From Klenkia taihuensis (lineage in GTDB: Bacteria; Actinomycetota; Actinomycetes; Mycobacteriales; Geodermatophilaceae), in assembly GCF_900112525.1 (NCBI RefSeq), contig NZ_FOMD01000002.1, positions 124,001 to 188,000 of the forward strand: a stretch of 64,000 nucleotides of DNA, read 5' to 3'. A program made the translations under genes and the position numbers. Position 1 is the first letter of the stretch, and each line of letters opens with the position of its first letter. The notes under the pieces are model-generated. The model saw nothing but the letters and a program-made list of their open reading frames with translations, was not told the origin of the DNA and searched no databases. This document shows, piece by piece, positions 34,905 through 45,656 of the stretch.

Positions 34905-35893
34905 GCCTGCGCCCCCTCGGTCTCGGCGGCCGGCTGCTGCTCGCCGTCGCGCAGCGAGCGGCCGGTGACGGTCAGGAAGACGTCGTCGAGGCTGGGCCGG
35001 CGGCTCTCCACGCCGTCGACCTCGATGCCGGCGGCGTCCAGGTCGCGCAGCAGGGTGACCAACGCGGCGCCGCCGGCCGGGACCCGGCAGCTGACCCGGT
35101 CGCCGTCCACGGTGGGTGCCTCGGCGCCGGGCAGGCCGGCCACCCGGCCGGCGATCTCGGCCGCCCGCGGCGAGGTCAGGGTGAGCAGGTCGCCGCCGAC
35201 GGAGCTCTTCAGCTCGTCCGGCGTCCCGGAGGCGACGATCGTGCCCTTGTCGATGACCAGCACCCGGTCGCAGAGGGCGTCGGCCTCGTCGAGGTAGTGC
35301 GTGGTCAGGAAGACGGTCGTGCCGCGCTCGCTGCGCAGGCCCTCGATGTGCTGCCACAGGTTGGCCCGGGCCTGCGGGTCCAGGCCCGTGGTGGGCTCGT
35401 CGAGGAACACCAGGCCGGGGACGTGCACCAGGCCCATCGCGATGTCCAGGCGGCGCCGCTGGCCGCCGGACATAGCCTTCGGCTGGCGCTCCCACAGGCC
35501 GTCGAGGTCGAGCTCGGCGAACAGCTGCTTGCCGCGCTCGGTGGCCTCGGCGGTGCTCACGCCGTAGAGGCGGGCGTGGCTGACCAGCTCCTCCCCCGCC
35601 CGGTTCTCCGGCGCGGTCGACCCGGCCTGGGAGACGTAGCCGATGCGGCGGCGCACGCCGACCGGGTCGGTGAGCAGGTCGCAGCCGGCCACGGTCGCCG
35701 TCCCGGCGGTGGGGGCCAGCAGCGTGGTGAGCATGCGCATGGTGGTGGTCTTGCCGGCCCCGTTCGGGCCCAGGAAACCGACGATCTCGCCGGCCTCGAC
35801 GTCCAGGTCGACCCCGGCGACGGCGACCACCTCGGTGGTCTGCTTGCCGCGCTTCTTGCGGAACGTGCGGGACAGCCCGCGGGCGTGGATCAC
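34901..35893 (-). CDS. ABC transporter ATP-binding protein (DrrA-like)
   Basis: A 330-residue ATPase. Walker A GPNGAGKTTTMRML, signature MSGGQRRRLDIAMGL, Walker B GLVFLDEPTTGLDPQ, and the H-loop in TTHYLDEAD. The C-terminal 90 residues are the extra domain found in the DrrA subfamily. A Lys/Arg stretch (RKKRGKQTTE) lies near the N-terminus. It is coupled to the permease by a GTGA overlap. A second, unrelated-locus copy of this module lies at 49749-51538. Confidence 0.93.
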   Translation of the reverse strand: MIHARGLSRTFRKKRGKQTTEVVAVAGVDLDVEAGEIVGFLGPNGAGKTTTMRMLTTLLAPTAGTATVAGCDLLTDPVGVRRRIGYVSQAGSTAPENRAGEELVSHARLYGVSTAEATERGKQLFAELDLDGLWERQPKAMSGGQRRRLDIAMGLVHVPGLVFLDEPTTGLDPQARANLWQHIEGLRSERGTTVFLTTHYLDEADALCDRVLVIDKGTIVASGTPDELKSSVGGDLLTLTSPRAAEIAGRVAGLPGAEAPTVDGDRVSCRVPAGGAALVTLLRDLDAAGIEVDGVESRRPSLDDVFLTVTGRSLRDGEQQPAAETEGAQA

Positions 35894-35903
35894 GCCGGGG
35901 AGC

Positions 35904-36080
35904 CTAGGACCATCCGCGCCGAGGTCGTAACGAAATCAACGCCCACAGCACGGGCAGCAGCAGCACCGGCCACTGCAGCGCCAGGTCGCCGACCCACAGC
36001 AGCAGGACGACGAGGAAGACCAGCAGGCAGACCGAGGTCCACAGGCCCAGCGTGCGCTTCTCGGCCGGGGTGCGCCTCAA
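35904..36080 (-). CDS. Small membrane protein overlapping the DUF885-like gene
   Basis: A 58-residue protein from a TTG start whose TTGA overlaps the TGA of the upstream peptidase gene. It has two hydrophobic segments (about 12-31, LWTSVCLLVFLVVLLLWVG, and 34-50, ALQWPVLLLPVLWALI) and a basic C-terminus. The codon pattern and overlap support a real gene; function unknown. The low-use TTG start makes the exact N-terminus uncertain. Confidence 0.6.
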   Translation of the reverse strand: MRRTPAEKRTLGLWTSVCLLVFLVVLLLWVGDLALQWPVLLLPVLWALISLRPRRGWS

Positions 36081-37291
36081 CCCTGCGTCTCCGCGGCGAT
36101 CCGGGCCGGGGTCAGCGGCTCGTCGAGCAGCCGGAGGAAGCGGTCGGCCACCGGCTGGTCGGCCGGGCGGGCCCGCAGCCAGCCGGCCAGCAGGTCGTAG
36201 CCCTCGACGTAGGTGGTGATGTACGCCCGCCACAGCGGGTGGGTGAGGAAGCGCAGCTGCTGCACCGCGCGGTCGTGGCTGACCAGCGACCACCGCTGCA
36301 GGTGCGCGACCACGTCGTCGGACGAGGCACCCTGGTCGTGCAGCATGATCGCCGCGTCCTGCCGCACCCGGTTCAGCGGTGCGGCCGCTGCGGCCACCCG
36401 CTCGGCCAGCTCGCCGTCCAGCCGCAGGCCCAGGTCGGCCAGCACCTCGGCCGCCCACGGCCCCCACCCGTCGCCGACCGCGGCCTCCAGGCCCAGGTCG
36501 GCCAGGCCCTCGGCCATCAGGCACTCCGGGGTGTTGACCAGGAACACGGTGTGCTCCAGGTGCTGGTCGCGCTCGACCAGACCCATCTCCTTGCGGCAGT
36601 GCTCGGTGTGGTGGCCGGGGTAGGACTCGTGCGCGACCAGGTGCGGGAGCTGGCTGGTGCGGTGCGGCAGGTCGGCGTTGATCGCCACCCGCGAGCGGTA
36701 GTCGCCCGCGTAGTAGTTGAAGCCCGACCACGGCTTGTCGGTGACCACCTCGTAGGCGACGGTCTCGACGTCGGGCAGGCCGTAGGAGCTGCGCACCCGG
36801 TCGCGCAGCGCGCTGGACAGCGCGTGCACCGCCTCCTCCAGCTTGGCCGGCGGGCACTCCTCGCGCCGCCGGTGCTGGGCGTACCGCTCGGCCAGCGTCC
36901 CCGAGCCGGGGAGCAGCTCCTCGAGCTCGGCGTGCGCGGCGGCGTAGGACGCCTCGTCGCCGAGGGCGACGTCGACCTGGAAGTAGGCCCGGACCTCCTC
37001 GCGGAAGCCGACCGGCTCGTCGCCCATCTTCCGGGCGGTGCACTCCAGGGCGGTCAGCTGGCCGCGCAGGTGGGCGACCCGGTCGGCCGGCAGGTCGCTG
37101 GAGCCCAGCTCGCGCAGCAGCCCGCGGGCCTGGTCGCGCAGCTTCTCCGGCGTGGGTGCGGGTTCGTCGGCCACCGCGGCCCGGATCCGCCGGTCGCCGG
37201 TGTAGGCGTCGACGAACCCCTCCTCGAGCCGGTCGAACCGCAGCCCCAGCCGCACGTACTCCAGGGGGACGTCGACCGCGCCGTTGACCAT
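36077..37291 (-). CDS. DUF885-like putative metallopeptidase
   Basis: A 404-residue protein. The motif HESYPGHHTEH near residue 220 fits the DUF885 family pattern (HE..PGHH), taken to bind a metal. A second conserved stretch is YVEGYDLLAGWL near the end. No signal peptide, so probably cytosolic. ATG 37291 is chosen because the sequence upstream in the open frame is a low-complexity shadow. It overlaps a small membrane gene downstream. Substrate unknown. Confidence 0.8.
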   Translation of the reverse strand: MVNGAVDVPLEYVRLGLRFDRLEEGFVDAYTGDRRIRAAVADEPAPTPEKLRDQARGLLRELGSSDLPADRVAHLRGQLTALECTARKMGDEPVGFREEVRAYFQVDVALGDEASYAAAHAELEELLPGSGTLAERYAQHRRREECPPAKLEEAVHALSSALRDRVRSSYGLPDVETVAYEVVTDKPWSGFNYYAGDYRSRVAINADLPHRTSQLPHLVAHESYPGHHTEHCRKEMGLVERDQHLEHTVFLVNTPECLMAEGLADLGLEAAVGDGWGPWAAEVLADLGLRLDGELAERVAAAAAPLNRVRQDAAIMLHDQGASSDDVVAHLQRWSLVSHDRAVQQLRFLTHPLWRAYITTYVEGYDLLAGWLRARPADQPVADRFLRLLDEPLTPARIAAETQG

Positions 37292-37316
37292 GGCGGTCAG
37301 TCTCCCAGCCGCGCCG

Positions 37317-38096
37317 TCAGCCGCCGAAGCGGCGCTGCCGGGCGGCGTAGTCGCGCAGGGCCCGCAGGAAGTCCACCCGGCGGAACTCCGGCCAGTAGAC
37401 GTCGGTGAAGTAGAACTCCGAGTGCGCGGTCTGCCAGAGCAGGAAGCCCGACATCCGCTGCTCGCCGCTGGTGCGGATGACCAGGTCGGGGTCGGGCTGG
37501 CCGCGGGTGTAGAGGTGCTCGGCGATGTGCTCGACGTCGAGGACCTCGACCAGCTCGGGCAGCGTCGTCCCGCGCTCGGCGTGGGAGGCCAGCAGCGAGC
37601 GGACGGCGTCGGCGATCTCGCGCCGCCCGCCGTAGCCGACCGCGAGGTTGACCGTGGCGCCCGCGCGCCCGCGGGTGTCCTCCTCGGCCTGCTTGAGCAC
37701 CGCGGCGGTCTCGGCCGGCAGCAGCCCGAGCGCACCGACCGCGTTGAGCTGCCAGCGGCGGTCCGGGCCGGAGAGGTCGGCGGCCACGCCCTCGATGATG
37801 CGCAGCAGCGGGGTCAGCTCGGGCTCGGGCCTGGCCAGGTTGTCGGTGGACAGCAGGAACAGCGTGACGACCTCGACGCCGGCGTCGTCGCACCAGCCCA
37901 GGAAGTCCGCGATCTTGTCCGCGCCGCGGCGGTGGCCGTCGTTGACGTCGTCCAGCCCGGTGGCGCGGGCCCAGCGGCGGTTGCCGTCGACGATCACCCC
38001 GACGTGCCGGGGCACGGCGGCGCGGTCGAGCCGGGAACCCAGGCGCCGCTCGTAGAGCGTCGTCAGCACATCGCGCAGCTGCTCGCGTGCCCCCAC
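37317..38096 (-). CDS. uppS: Isoprenyl transferase (Z-polyprenyl diphosphate synthase)
   Basis: A 259-residue cis-prenyltransferase. The catalytic Asp is residue 37 in GVIVDGNRRWA; the C-terminal signature is PDLVIRTSGEQRMSGFLLWQ followed by SEFYFTDVYWPEF. These enzymes make the long or short Z-prenyl diphosphates used as lipid carriers for wall synthesis; mycobacterial relatives make decaprenyl or Z-farnesyl diphosphate, and which of these applies here is unclear. GTG start, divergent from the hemolysin III gene with a 128-base gap. Confidence 0.93.
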   Translation of the reverse strand: MGAREQLRDVLTTLYERRLGSRLDRAAVPRHVGVIVDGNRRWARATGLDDVNDGHRRGADKIADFLGWCDDAGVEVVTLFLLSTDNLARPEPELTPLLRIIEGVAADLSGPDRRWQLNAVGALGLLPAETAAVLKQAEEDTRGRAGATVNLAVGYGGRREIADAVRSLLASHAERGTTLPELVEVLDVEHIAEHLYTRGQPDPDLVIRTSGEQRMSGFLLWQTAHSEFYFTDVYWPEFRRVDFLRALRDYAARQRRFGG

Positions 38097-38224
38097 GGCG
38101 GGTAAGCCTAGGTGTCCGGTGTGCGTCCGCGGCAGACCGGACGGCGACCGACCTCACACGGGCCCCGGCCGCTCGACTGCTGCACGGCGTGCCGCACCCC
38201 GCCGGACCGCCGTAGCCTCGGTGC

Positions 38225-39052
38225 ATGAGCCTTCCGCACCGGCCGTCGGAGACCGTCGAGGTGTCCTCGGACGGTGCTCTGCTGCAGGCCCCGCCCGGCG
38301 AGGCGCAGGCCGCCGTCCGCGAGGAGGGCGAGCAGGTCGGCGCCGTCCGCACCGGGGACTGGGCCGTCGCCGACTACCGCGACCCCGACTACGACCACCC
38401 CGACACCCGCCCCCGGCTGCGCGGCTGGCTGCACCTGTTCGCCAGCTTCGGCGCCGTGGTCGCCGGCGCCGTGCTCATCCCGCTGGCCTGGGTCGAGGGC
38501 GGGGTGCGCGCCGGCCTGCCGGTGTCGGTCTACTGCCTGACCATCCTCGGCCTGTTCGGCATCTCCGCCGCCTACCACCGGCGCCGGTGGTCACCGCGCG
38601 GCTGGAAGCTGATGAAGCGGCTCGACCACTCGATGATCTTCCTGTTCATCGCGGGCACGTACACGCCCTTCGCCGCGCTGTCGGTGCCCCACCCGACCAA
38701 CTGGTGGATCGCCGGCGTGGTGTGGGGCGGTGCGCTGGCCGGCGTCGCGCTGAAGATGGCCTGGCCGACCGCGCCCCGGTGGCTCGGCGTGCCGATCTAC
38801 CTCGCACTGGGCTGGGTCGCGGTGTTCGTGCTGGTGGACATCCTGCAGCTGGCCGGGGTGGCCGCGATGGTGCTGCTGGCCGCGGGCGGGCTGCTCTACT
38901 CCGTCGGCGCGGTCGCCTACGCGACCAAGAAGCCCAACCCGTGGCCCGGCGTCTTCGGCTACCACGAGGTCTTCCACGCGATGACCATCGTCGCCGCCGC
39001 CTGCCACTACATCGCCGTCTACTTCGCGATCTACAACTCGCCCTACGTCTAG
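38225..39052 (+). CDS. trhA: Hemolysin III / TrhA family membrane protein
   Basis: A 275-residue protein with a cytoplasmic N-terminal tail of about 70 residues and seven membrane segments. The family (PAQR/YqfA) metal-binding motifs appear as SAAYHRRRW and RLDHSMIFLFIAGTYTPFAA near the middle and GYHEVFHAMTIVAAACHYIA at the end, supplying the Ser, Asp and His residues of the family. Role in membrane lipid homeostasis is known for some members. The stop overlaps by four bases the end of the next, convergent gene. Confidence 0.92.
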   Translation: MSLPHRPSETVEVSSDGALLQAPPGEAQAAVREEGEQVGAVRTGDWAVADYRDPDYDHPDTRPRLRGWLHLFASFGAVVAGAVLIPLAWVEGGVRAGLPVSVYCLTILGLFGISAAYHRRRWSPRGWKLMKRLDHSMIFLFIAGTYTPFAALSVPHPTNWWIAGVVWGGALAGVALKMAWPTAPRWLGVPIYLALGWVAVFVLVDILQLAGVAAMVLLAAGGLLYSVGAVAYATKKPNPWPGVFGYHEVFHAMTIVAAACHYIAVYFAIYNSPYV

Positions 39053-39996
39053 GGGGTCGGCGCCGCGGGGGCCGGCTCGGCGGTGGGCTCCGCGGGGGCC
39101 GGGAACACCTCGTCGACCTCGTTGCCGTACTCGTCGTAGCCGGTGACGACCTGCGCCTGCGGGTAGGCGTTGGCCGGCTGCGCGGGCACCGAGACCTGCG
39201 GCTCCACGGTCGTGCCGTCGCCGGTCCAGTCGGACAGGTTGTCGATCGGGCGGCCGTCCTGGTCGTAGAGCAGCACACCGGTGAGCGGGGTGCCGTCGGG
39301 GCCGTACGGGACGATGTTGGTGATCGGGGTGCCGTCCTCGTGGGTCAGCGTGGCGGGCCCGGAGTCGTAGGACACCTCGGCCGGGTAGTACTCGGTGGTG
39401 CTGCGCTGGCTCGCCAGCCCGACGACCGCCACCAGCGCGCACAGCGCCAGACCGACGTTGAGGAACCCGCTCGCGTGGGTCAGCGGCGCCCCGGCCGCGC
39501 GGGCCCGCAGGCCCGTCCGGACCGACCAGGCGACCGCGGCGCCGGTGACGACCCAGCCGACCGGACCGAGGCCGAGGGTGGGCAGCGGGAGACCGACCTG
39601 CCCCAGGAACACGGCCTCGACCGCGGCGACGGCGGCCCAGCCGCGGACCACCCACCAGGCCGGCCGCAGCTCGGGCAGGAAGTCGCGGACGGCGACGACC
39701 GCAGCGTGGTCGCCCCACCTCTCCTGCAGCTGCTGCCGGACACCGCGCCGGCCCCGCTCGGTGACCACCGTCGGCTCGGGCAGGTCCGCCGCGCGCCGCA
39801 GCTCGGCGGCGTACGCGGCCGGCGACCCCAACCGCTCGTCCAGCGGCCCGGGGGTCTCCGAGGCCACCTCGACGAGGTGCTCCTCCAGGTCCTCCAGCAG
39901 CTCCTCCAGCCGGGCCGCCGGCACGTCGGCGAGGGCCTCGCGGACCTGCCGGGCGTAGGCCGCGACCTCCGGGTCGGTCGACGTGGGTGCGCTCAT
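39049..39996 (-). CDS. HAAS/DUF1700-like membrane protein with repeat-bearing external tail, PadR partner
   Basis: A 315-residue protein. The N-terminal 75 residues are a helical HAAS-like signalling domain (YARQVREALADVPAARLEEL, then LEDLEEHLVEVASE). Three or so membrane segments cover about 120-205. The last 110 residues are outside the membrane core and contain repeated short turns (HEDGTPITNIVP, GPDGTPLTGVLL, DQDGRPIDNL, YDEYGNEVDEV). Its ATG overlaps the stop of padR (ATGA), a pairing widespread in actinobacteria, where the membrane protein is thought to be the target or partner of PadR control. Confidence 0.85.
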   Translation of the reverse strand: MSAPTSTDPEVAAYARQVREALADVPAARLEELLEDLEEHLVEVASETPGPLDERLGSPAAYAAELRRAADLPEPTVVTERGRRGVRQQLQERWGDHAAVVAVRDFLPELRPAWWVVRGWAAVAAVEAVFLGQVGLPLPTLGLGPVGWVVTGAAVAWSVRTGLRARAAGAPLTHASGFLNVGLALCALVAVVGLASQRSTTEYYPAEVSYDSGPATLTHEDGTPITNIVPYGPDGTPLTGVLLYDQDGRPIDNLSDWTGDGTTVEPQVSVPAQPANAYPQAQVVTGYDEYGNEVDEVFPAPAEPTAEPAPAAPTP

Positions 39997-40325
39997 GCCG
40001 CCACCTGCTCCCCGGCGAGCAGCGCCGCCATCGTGTCCGCGAACCCCGTCCAGGTCTTGGTCGAGGTGGTGAGCTCGGCCCGCCCGGAGGGGTTGAGGCC
40101 GTAGTACTTGCGGTGCGGGCCCTCCACGGACGGCACCACGTAGGAGGTCAGGTGCCCGGCGGCGTAGAGCCGGCGCAGGGTGCCGTAGACCGAGGCGTCG
40201 CCGACGTCCTCCAGGCCCGCGGCCCGCAGCCGCCGGACGACGTCGTAGCCGTAGCCGTCCTCGCCGTCCAGCACCGCGAGCACCGCGAGGTCGAGCACCC
40301 CCTTGAGCAGCTGGGTGGTGTCCAT
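39993..40325 (-). CDS. PadR family transcriptional regulator
   Basis: A 110-residue winged-helix repressor: [20 protein letters not shown], then [20 protein letters not shown] and [16 protein letters not shown]. This is the short PadR class (subfamily 2). ATG 40325 has a strong AGGAGGA upstream; the longer open frame is not used. A 19-base inverted repeat 31 bases before the ATG is a good autoregulatory operator. It is coupled to the downstream membrane gene. Confidence 0.93.
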   Translation of the reverse strand: MDTTQLLKGVLDLAVLAVLDGEDGYGYDVVRRLRAAGLEDVGDASVYGTLRRLYAAGHLTSYVVPSVEGPHRKYYGLNPSGRAELTTSTKTWTGFADTMAALLAGEQVAA

Positions 40326-40355
40326 GCGCCCTCCTCCTGTGTGTGCGCTGCACGG

Positions 40356-40374
40356 TACTGCACATCGCGCAGTA
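40356..40374 (-). promoter_or_regulatory. Probable PadR operator
   Basis: TACTGC, seven bases, GCAGTA: a perfect two-fold symmetric site upstream of padR. PadR dimers bind such spaced palindromes in their own promoters. Divergent katG begins 121 bases to the right. Confidence 0.55.
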
Positions 40375-40406
40375 GCCCGCACCGAGAGCTACCGGCGTGT
40401 CGAGAC

Positions 40407-40428
40407 GGTCCCGTCCCGTCGCGGGACC
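40407..40428 (+). promoter_or_regulatory. Inverted repeat upstream of katG
   Basis: GGTCCCG, eight bases, CGGGACC, 67 bases before the katG start. Could be a regulator site or an mRNA hairpin; no furA gene is adjacent as it is in mycobacteria. Confidence 0.35.
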
Positions 40429-40494
40429 CCGGCACAACCCCGACGATCGACCCGGACCGCGGGACCCCGCGGCGCTCGAGGAGAGGGCACCCGA

Positions 40495-42738
<2,244 letters not shown>

Positions 42739-42759
42739 GCACCGACCTGCGCGCCGGGG

Positions 42760-44004
42760 TCACCCGGCGCGCAGGTCCGCCGCGGCGAACGGCGGCCGGC
42801 CGTCCAGGCGCACGGACAGCCGGCCGGCCGCCCGCCACACCCGGGCGACGGCGTCCCGGTCCTCGTCGGTGACCAGGTTGCCCATGACCCGCAGCGCGAC
42901 GGTCATGAGCGCGCGGGACCGCATGCCGACCGGACCGGCCGCGGGCAGCAGCCGGGGCACGGTGAGCAGGCCGGCCAGCCGGCGGGCGATGGAGAACGCC
43001 TCGCCGTAGTGCCGGCGCAGGGTCGCCGGCCACGCCAGGGTCCAGTCGGCCTCGTCGAGCAGTCCGGCCAGGGTGCGGCCGGTCTCCATGCCGTAGTCGA
43101 TGCCCTCGCCGTTGAGCGGGTTGACGCAGCCCGCGGCGTCGCCGACCAGCGCCCAGTTCCGCCCGGCGACGCCGGAGACCGCCCCGCCCATCGGCAGCAG
43201 CGCCGAGGCCGGTGCGCGCACCTCGCCGTCGAGCTGCCACTCCTCGCGGCGGCTGTCGGCGTAGTACTGCAGCAGCGGCTTGAGCTGCACCCCGGCCGGG
43301 CGCTTGGCGGTGGCCAGGGTGCCGACGCCGATGTTCACCTCGCCGTCGGACAGCGGGAAGACCCAGCCGTAGCCGGACAGCAGCTCGCCCTCGGTGCCGC
43401 GCAGCTCCAGGTGGCTGGAGATCCACGGGTCGTCGCTGCGGCCGCTGGCCACGTAGCCGCGGGCGGCCACGCCGTAGGCGGTCTCGCGGTGCCACTCCCG
43501 GCCGAGCACCCGGCCCAGCGGGGAGCGCACGCCGTCGGCGACCACGAGCCGGCGGCAGGACACGGTGCGGCCGTCGGCGAACCGGACGGCGCTGACCCGG
43601 TCGCCGTCGCGCTCGACGTCGACGGCGCGGGCGTCCTCCATGCCGACCGCGCCGTCGTCGAGGGCGACCTGGCGGATCCGGGCGTCGAGCTCGGTGCGCG
43701 GGACGGCGCTGCCCCGGTCGGGCAGCGAGCCGCCGGGCCAGGGCAGGAGCAGCTCCTGGCCGAACCCGGCGGCGCGCAGGCCGCGGTTGGTGCCGTGCGA
43801 GCGCACCCACTCCCCCAGGCCGAGCTGGTCGAGCTCGGCGACCGCGCGCGGGGTGAGCCCGTCGCCGCAGGTCTTGTCGCGGGGGAAGGTGGCGGCGTCG
43901 GCGAGGACGACGTCGTGGCCGGCCCGGGCGGCCCAGGCGGCCGCCGCGGAGCCGGCCGGACCCGCGCCCACGACCAGGACGTCGGTGCTGTCGGTGCTGC
44001 TCAC
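42760..44004 (-). CDS. Geranylgeranyl reductase family FAD-dependent oxidoreductase
   Basis: A 414-residue flavoprotein. The N-terminal FAD site is DVLVVGAGPAGSAAAAWAAR; the second motif is DKTCGDGLTPRAVAELDQLG, typical of the geranylgeranyl reductase/halogenase-like group; the third is ALVGDAAGCVNPLNGEGIDY. In actinobacteria such genes often reduce the menaquinone or polyprenyl side chain. GTG 44004 is chosen because the FAD strand begins about ten residues later. It stands alone on the minus strand next to an unrelated helical protein. Confidence 0.9.
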   Translation of the reverse strand: MSSTDSTDVLVVGAGPAGSAAAAWAARAGHDVVLADAATFPRDKTCGDGLTPRAVAELDQLGLGEWVRSHGTNRGLRAAGFGQELLLPWPGGSLPDRGSAVPRTELDARIRQVALDDGAVGMEDARAVDVERDGDRVSAVRFADGRTVSCRRLVVADGVRSPLGRVLGREWHRETAYGVAARGYVASGRSDDPWISSHLELRGTEGELLSGYGWVFPLSDGEVNIGVGTLATAKRPAGVQLKPLLQYYADSRREEWQLDGEVRAPASALLPMGGAVSGVAGRNWALVGDAAGCVNPLNGEGIDYGMETGRTLAGLLDEADWTLAWPATLRRHYGEAFSIARRLAGLLTVPRLLPAAGPVGMRSRALMTVALRVMGNLVTDEDRDAVARVWRAAGRLSVRLDGRPPFAAADLRAG

Positions 44005-44036
44005 GCACCCAGTGTCCCTGGTGCGCGGCGGCCCGC

Positions 44037-44687
44037 TCAGTGCAGCTGCGGGCCCTGGGCGCGGACCTCCTCGACCGAGGCCATGGCCGCCCGGAGCTGG
44101 GTCAGCCACTCGTCGGCGTGCTGGCCGACCAGGCGCACCGACCAGGCCAGCGCGTCGCTGCGGGAGCGGGCCACGCCGGCGTCGACGAGGGTGTCGAGCA
44201 CCAGCCGCTCGCTCTGCCGCAGCCGGGTCATCACCGGTGCCGAGACGGTGGTGAACAGCTCGGTGGTCTCGCCGCAGGTGGCACCCCAGGAGACGGTCCG
44301 GCCGAAGCGCTCCTGGGCGGCCGCGGCGATCGCGACCCGCTGGGCCCGGGTGTCCTCGCGGAAGCGGGCGATCCGGCCGGCGGCCGCCGCGGCGGCGTCC
44401 TCGGCGCCGTCCGGTGCGGGGACGGTGACCACGACGGTGATCTCGTCCCGGTCGACGGTCAGGTCGGGGGCGACCGCCGTCCAGGCGTCGGGCAGCCGGC
44501 CGGCGAACCAGCCGGCGACCTCGGCGCGGTCCACCGGCGGCGGGGCGTCGGCGCCGCGGCCGCGACCCGCGCCGCCGGGACCGCGACGGCCGCCGCCGCG
44601 ACCGGGGAAGCCGCGGCCGCCGCCGGCGAAGGCGTCGGCGAAGGGGCCGCCGCGGTGGTGCGGATGGGGGGTGAAGGGGGGACGCAT
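44037..44687 (-). CDS. Conserved hypothetical protein with Gly/Arg-rich N-terminus
   Basis: A 216-residue protein I do not recognise. The first 50 residues are Gly/Arg/Pro/His-rich and disordered. Residues about 50-110 form an alpha/beta region (WFAGRLPDAWTAVAPDLTVD, then EITVVVTVPAP). The end is helical (ERLVLDTLVDAGVARSRSDA, then LAWSVRLVGQHADEWLTQLR), which resembles a small regulator domain with a sequence like ribbon-helix-helix proteins. GGAGAG precedes the ATG. An AT-richer, partly symmetric stretch lies 50-75 bases upstream. Confidence 0.75.
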   Translation of the reverse strand: MRPPFTPHPHHRGGPFADAFAGGGRGFPGRGGGRRGPGGAGRGRGADAPPPVDRAEVAGWFAGRLPDAWTAVAPDLTVDRDEITVVVTVPAPDGAEDAAAAAAGRIARFREDTRAQRVAIAAAAQERFGRTVSWGATCGETTELFTTVSAPVMTRLRQSERLVLDTLVDAGVARSRSDALAWSVRLVGQHADEWLTQLRAAMASVEEVRAQGPQLH

Positions 44688-44736
44688 GGCGCTCTCCTGT
44701 CCTACGGAGGGCCCGCAGATCGGGTCCTGCTGTGCA

Positions 44737-44761
44737 TCACTGTAATGACGTAATCAAGTGA
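44737..44761 (-). promoter_or_regulatory. Imperfect palindrome in an AT-rich island
   Basis: TCACT and AGTGA flank a core with the direct repeat GTAAT/GTAAT, far less GC-rich than the surroundings. It lies upstream of the gene at 44037-44687 and could hold its promoter and an operator. Confidence 0.4.
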
Positions 44762-44773
44762 GCGCCATGATCG

Positions 44774-45301
44774 TCAGCCGGTGCGCTCCGGGTCGGCCGG
44801 GGCGTTCTCGCCCTCGTCGGGTTCGCGCTCCTTGCGGCGCAGCAGCAGGGAGGTGATGCCGAGCAGCAGCACGAGCACCCCGAGCACGCCGATCTCGACG
44901 ATCCGGTCGGCGAACCCGCCGGTCCCCACGGCGCCGGCGGCCTCGACGCTGAGCACCACGATCTCCTTGATCGAGGCGATGATCCCGACCAGCAGGAACG
45001 GCTCGGCGATGAGCTCGCGCTTCTCCACCGTGGTGCGGACGGCGAACAGCAGCTCGACGACGATGAACACCAGGAGCAGGACGTCGAGCAGCTCCAGCAC
45101 CGGGGTCTCGCTGAAGTCCGAGACCAGCGCCCAGGTGCTCTTCCCGGCCAGCACCAGCAGGACCAGCGCCGTCACCACGAGGAACAGCGCGATGCCGGCG
45201 TAGACGACGTTCTCCGCCAGCTCCAGCACCCGGGTGCCCACCCGGCCGAAGCCGGGCGGGTGCTGCTCGTCCTTGCGTCGGTCGGTGCGTCGGTCGGCCA
45301 C
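44774..45301 (-). CDS. Phosphate-starvation-inducible PsiE-like membrane protein
   Basis: A 175-residue protein with four membrane segments (around 30-52, 68-88, 98-120 and 130-150). It shows the PsiE-like pattern with ELLDVLLLVFIVVELLFAVR, then VEKRELIAEPFLLVGIIASI, followed by KEIVVLSVEA. The tails are charged. PsiE function is unknown. GTG start. It is separated by 34 bases from the next gene upstream, and both point leftwards, so a shared transcript with mca is possible. Confidence 0.82.
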   Translation of the reverse strand: MADRRTDRRKDEQHPPGFGRVGTRVLELAENVVYAGIALFLVVTALVLLVLAGKSTWALVSDFSETPVLELLDVLLLVFIVVELLFAVRTTVEKRELIAEPFLLVGIIASIKEIVVLSVEAAGAVGTGGFADRIVEIGVLGVLVLLLGITSLLLRRKEREPDEGENAPADPERTG

Positions 45302-45335
45302 GGCGTGATCATGCGGTCTGGCCGTGACCTGCGCC

Positions 45336-45656
45336 TCAGGACGCGGCGGTGGGCCCCTCGTCCGGGTCGGTGCGGCGGGGTGGCTCGATGGCCAGCGGCT
45401 GCCGCCGCAGGGTCTCCAGCAGCTCCTCGCCCGCCCGCGGCTCGAACAGCTCCGAGGCGTCGTCGGGGACGACGACGGCGGGCTGCTCGGGGTCGAAGCT
45501 GCGCGGCACCCGCTTGAGGTGCTTGCCCATCGACCGGCCCAGCAGCAGCACCGCGACCAGCAGGACGACGGTGAGCAGCAGGCCGAGCGGGCCGGACTTG
45601 CCGACGTCCTCGGGCAGCTGCTGCTCGACCGCCAGGACCACCAGGCCGGCGTTCAT
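45336..45656 (-). CDS. Small single-pass membrane protein next to mca
   Basis: A 106-residue protein with one membrane segment (about 23-40, [17 protein letters not shown]) and a cytoplasmic tail with [15 protein letters not shown]. The ATG overlaps the mca stop (ATGA), so it is translated with mca. Similar small genes follow mca in other actinobacteria by my recollection; function unknown. Confidence 0.8.
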   Translation of the reverse strand: MNAGLVVLAVEQQLPEDVGKSGPLGLLLTVVLLVAVLLLGRSMGKHLKRVPRSFDPEQPAVVVPDDASELFEPRAGEELLETLRRQPLAIEPPRRTDPDEGPTAAS

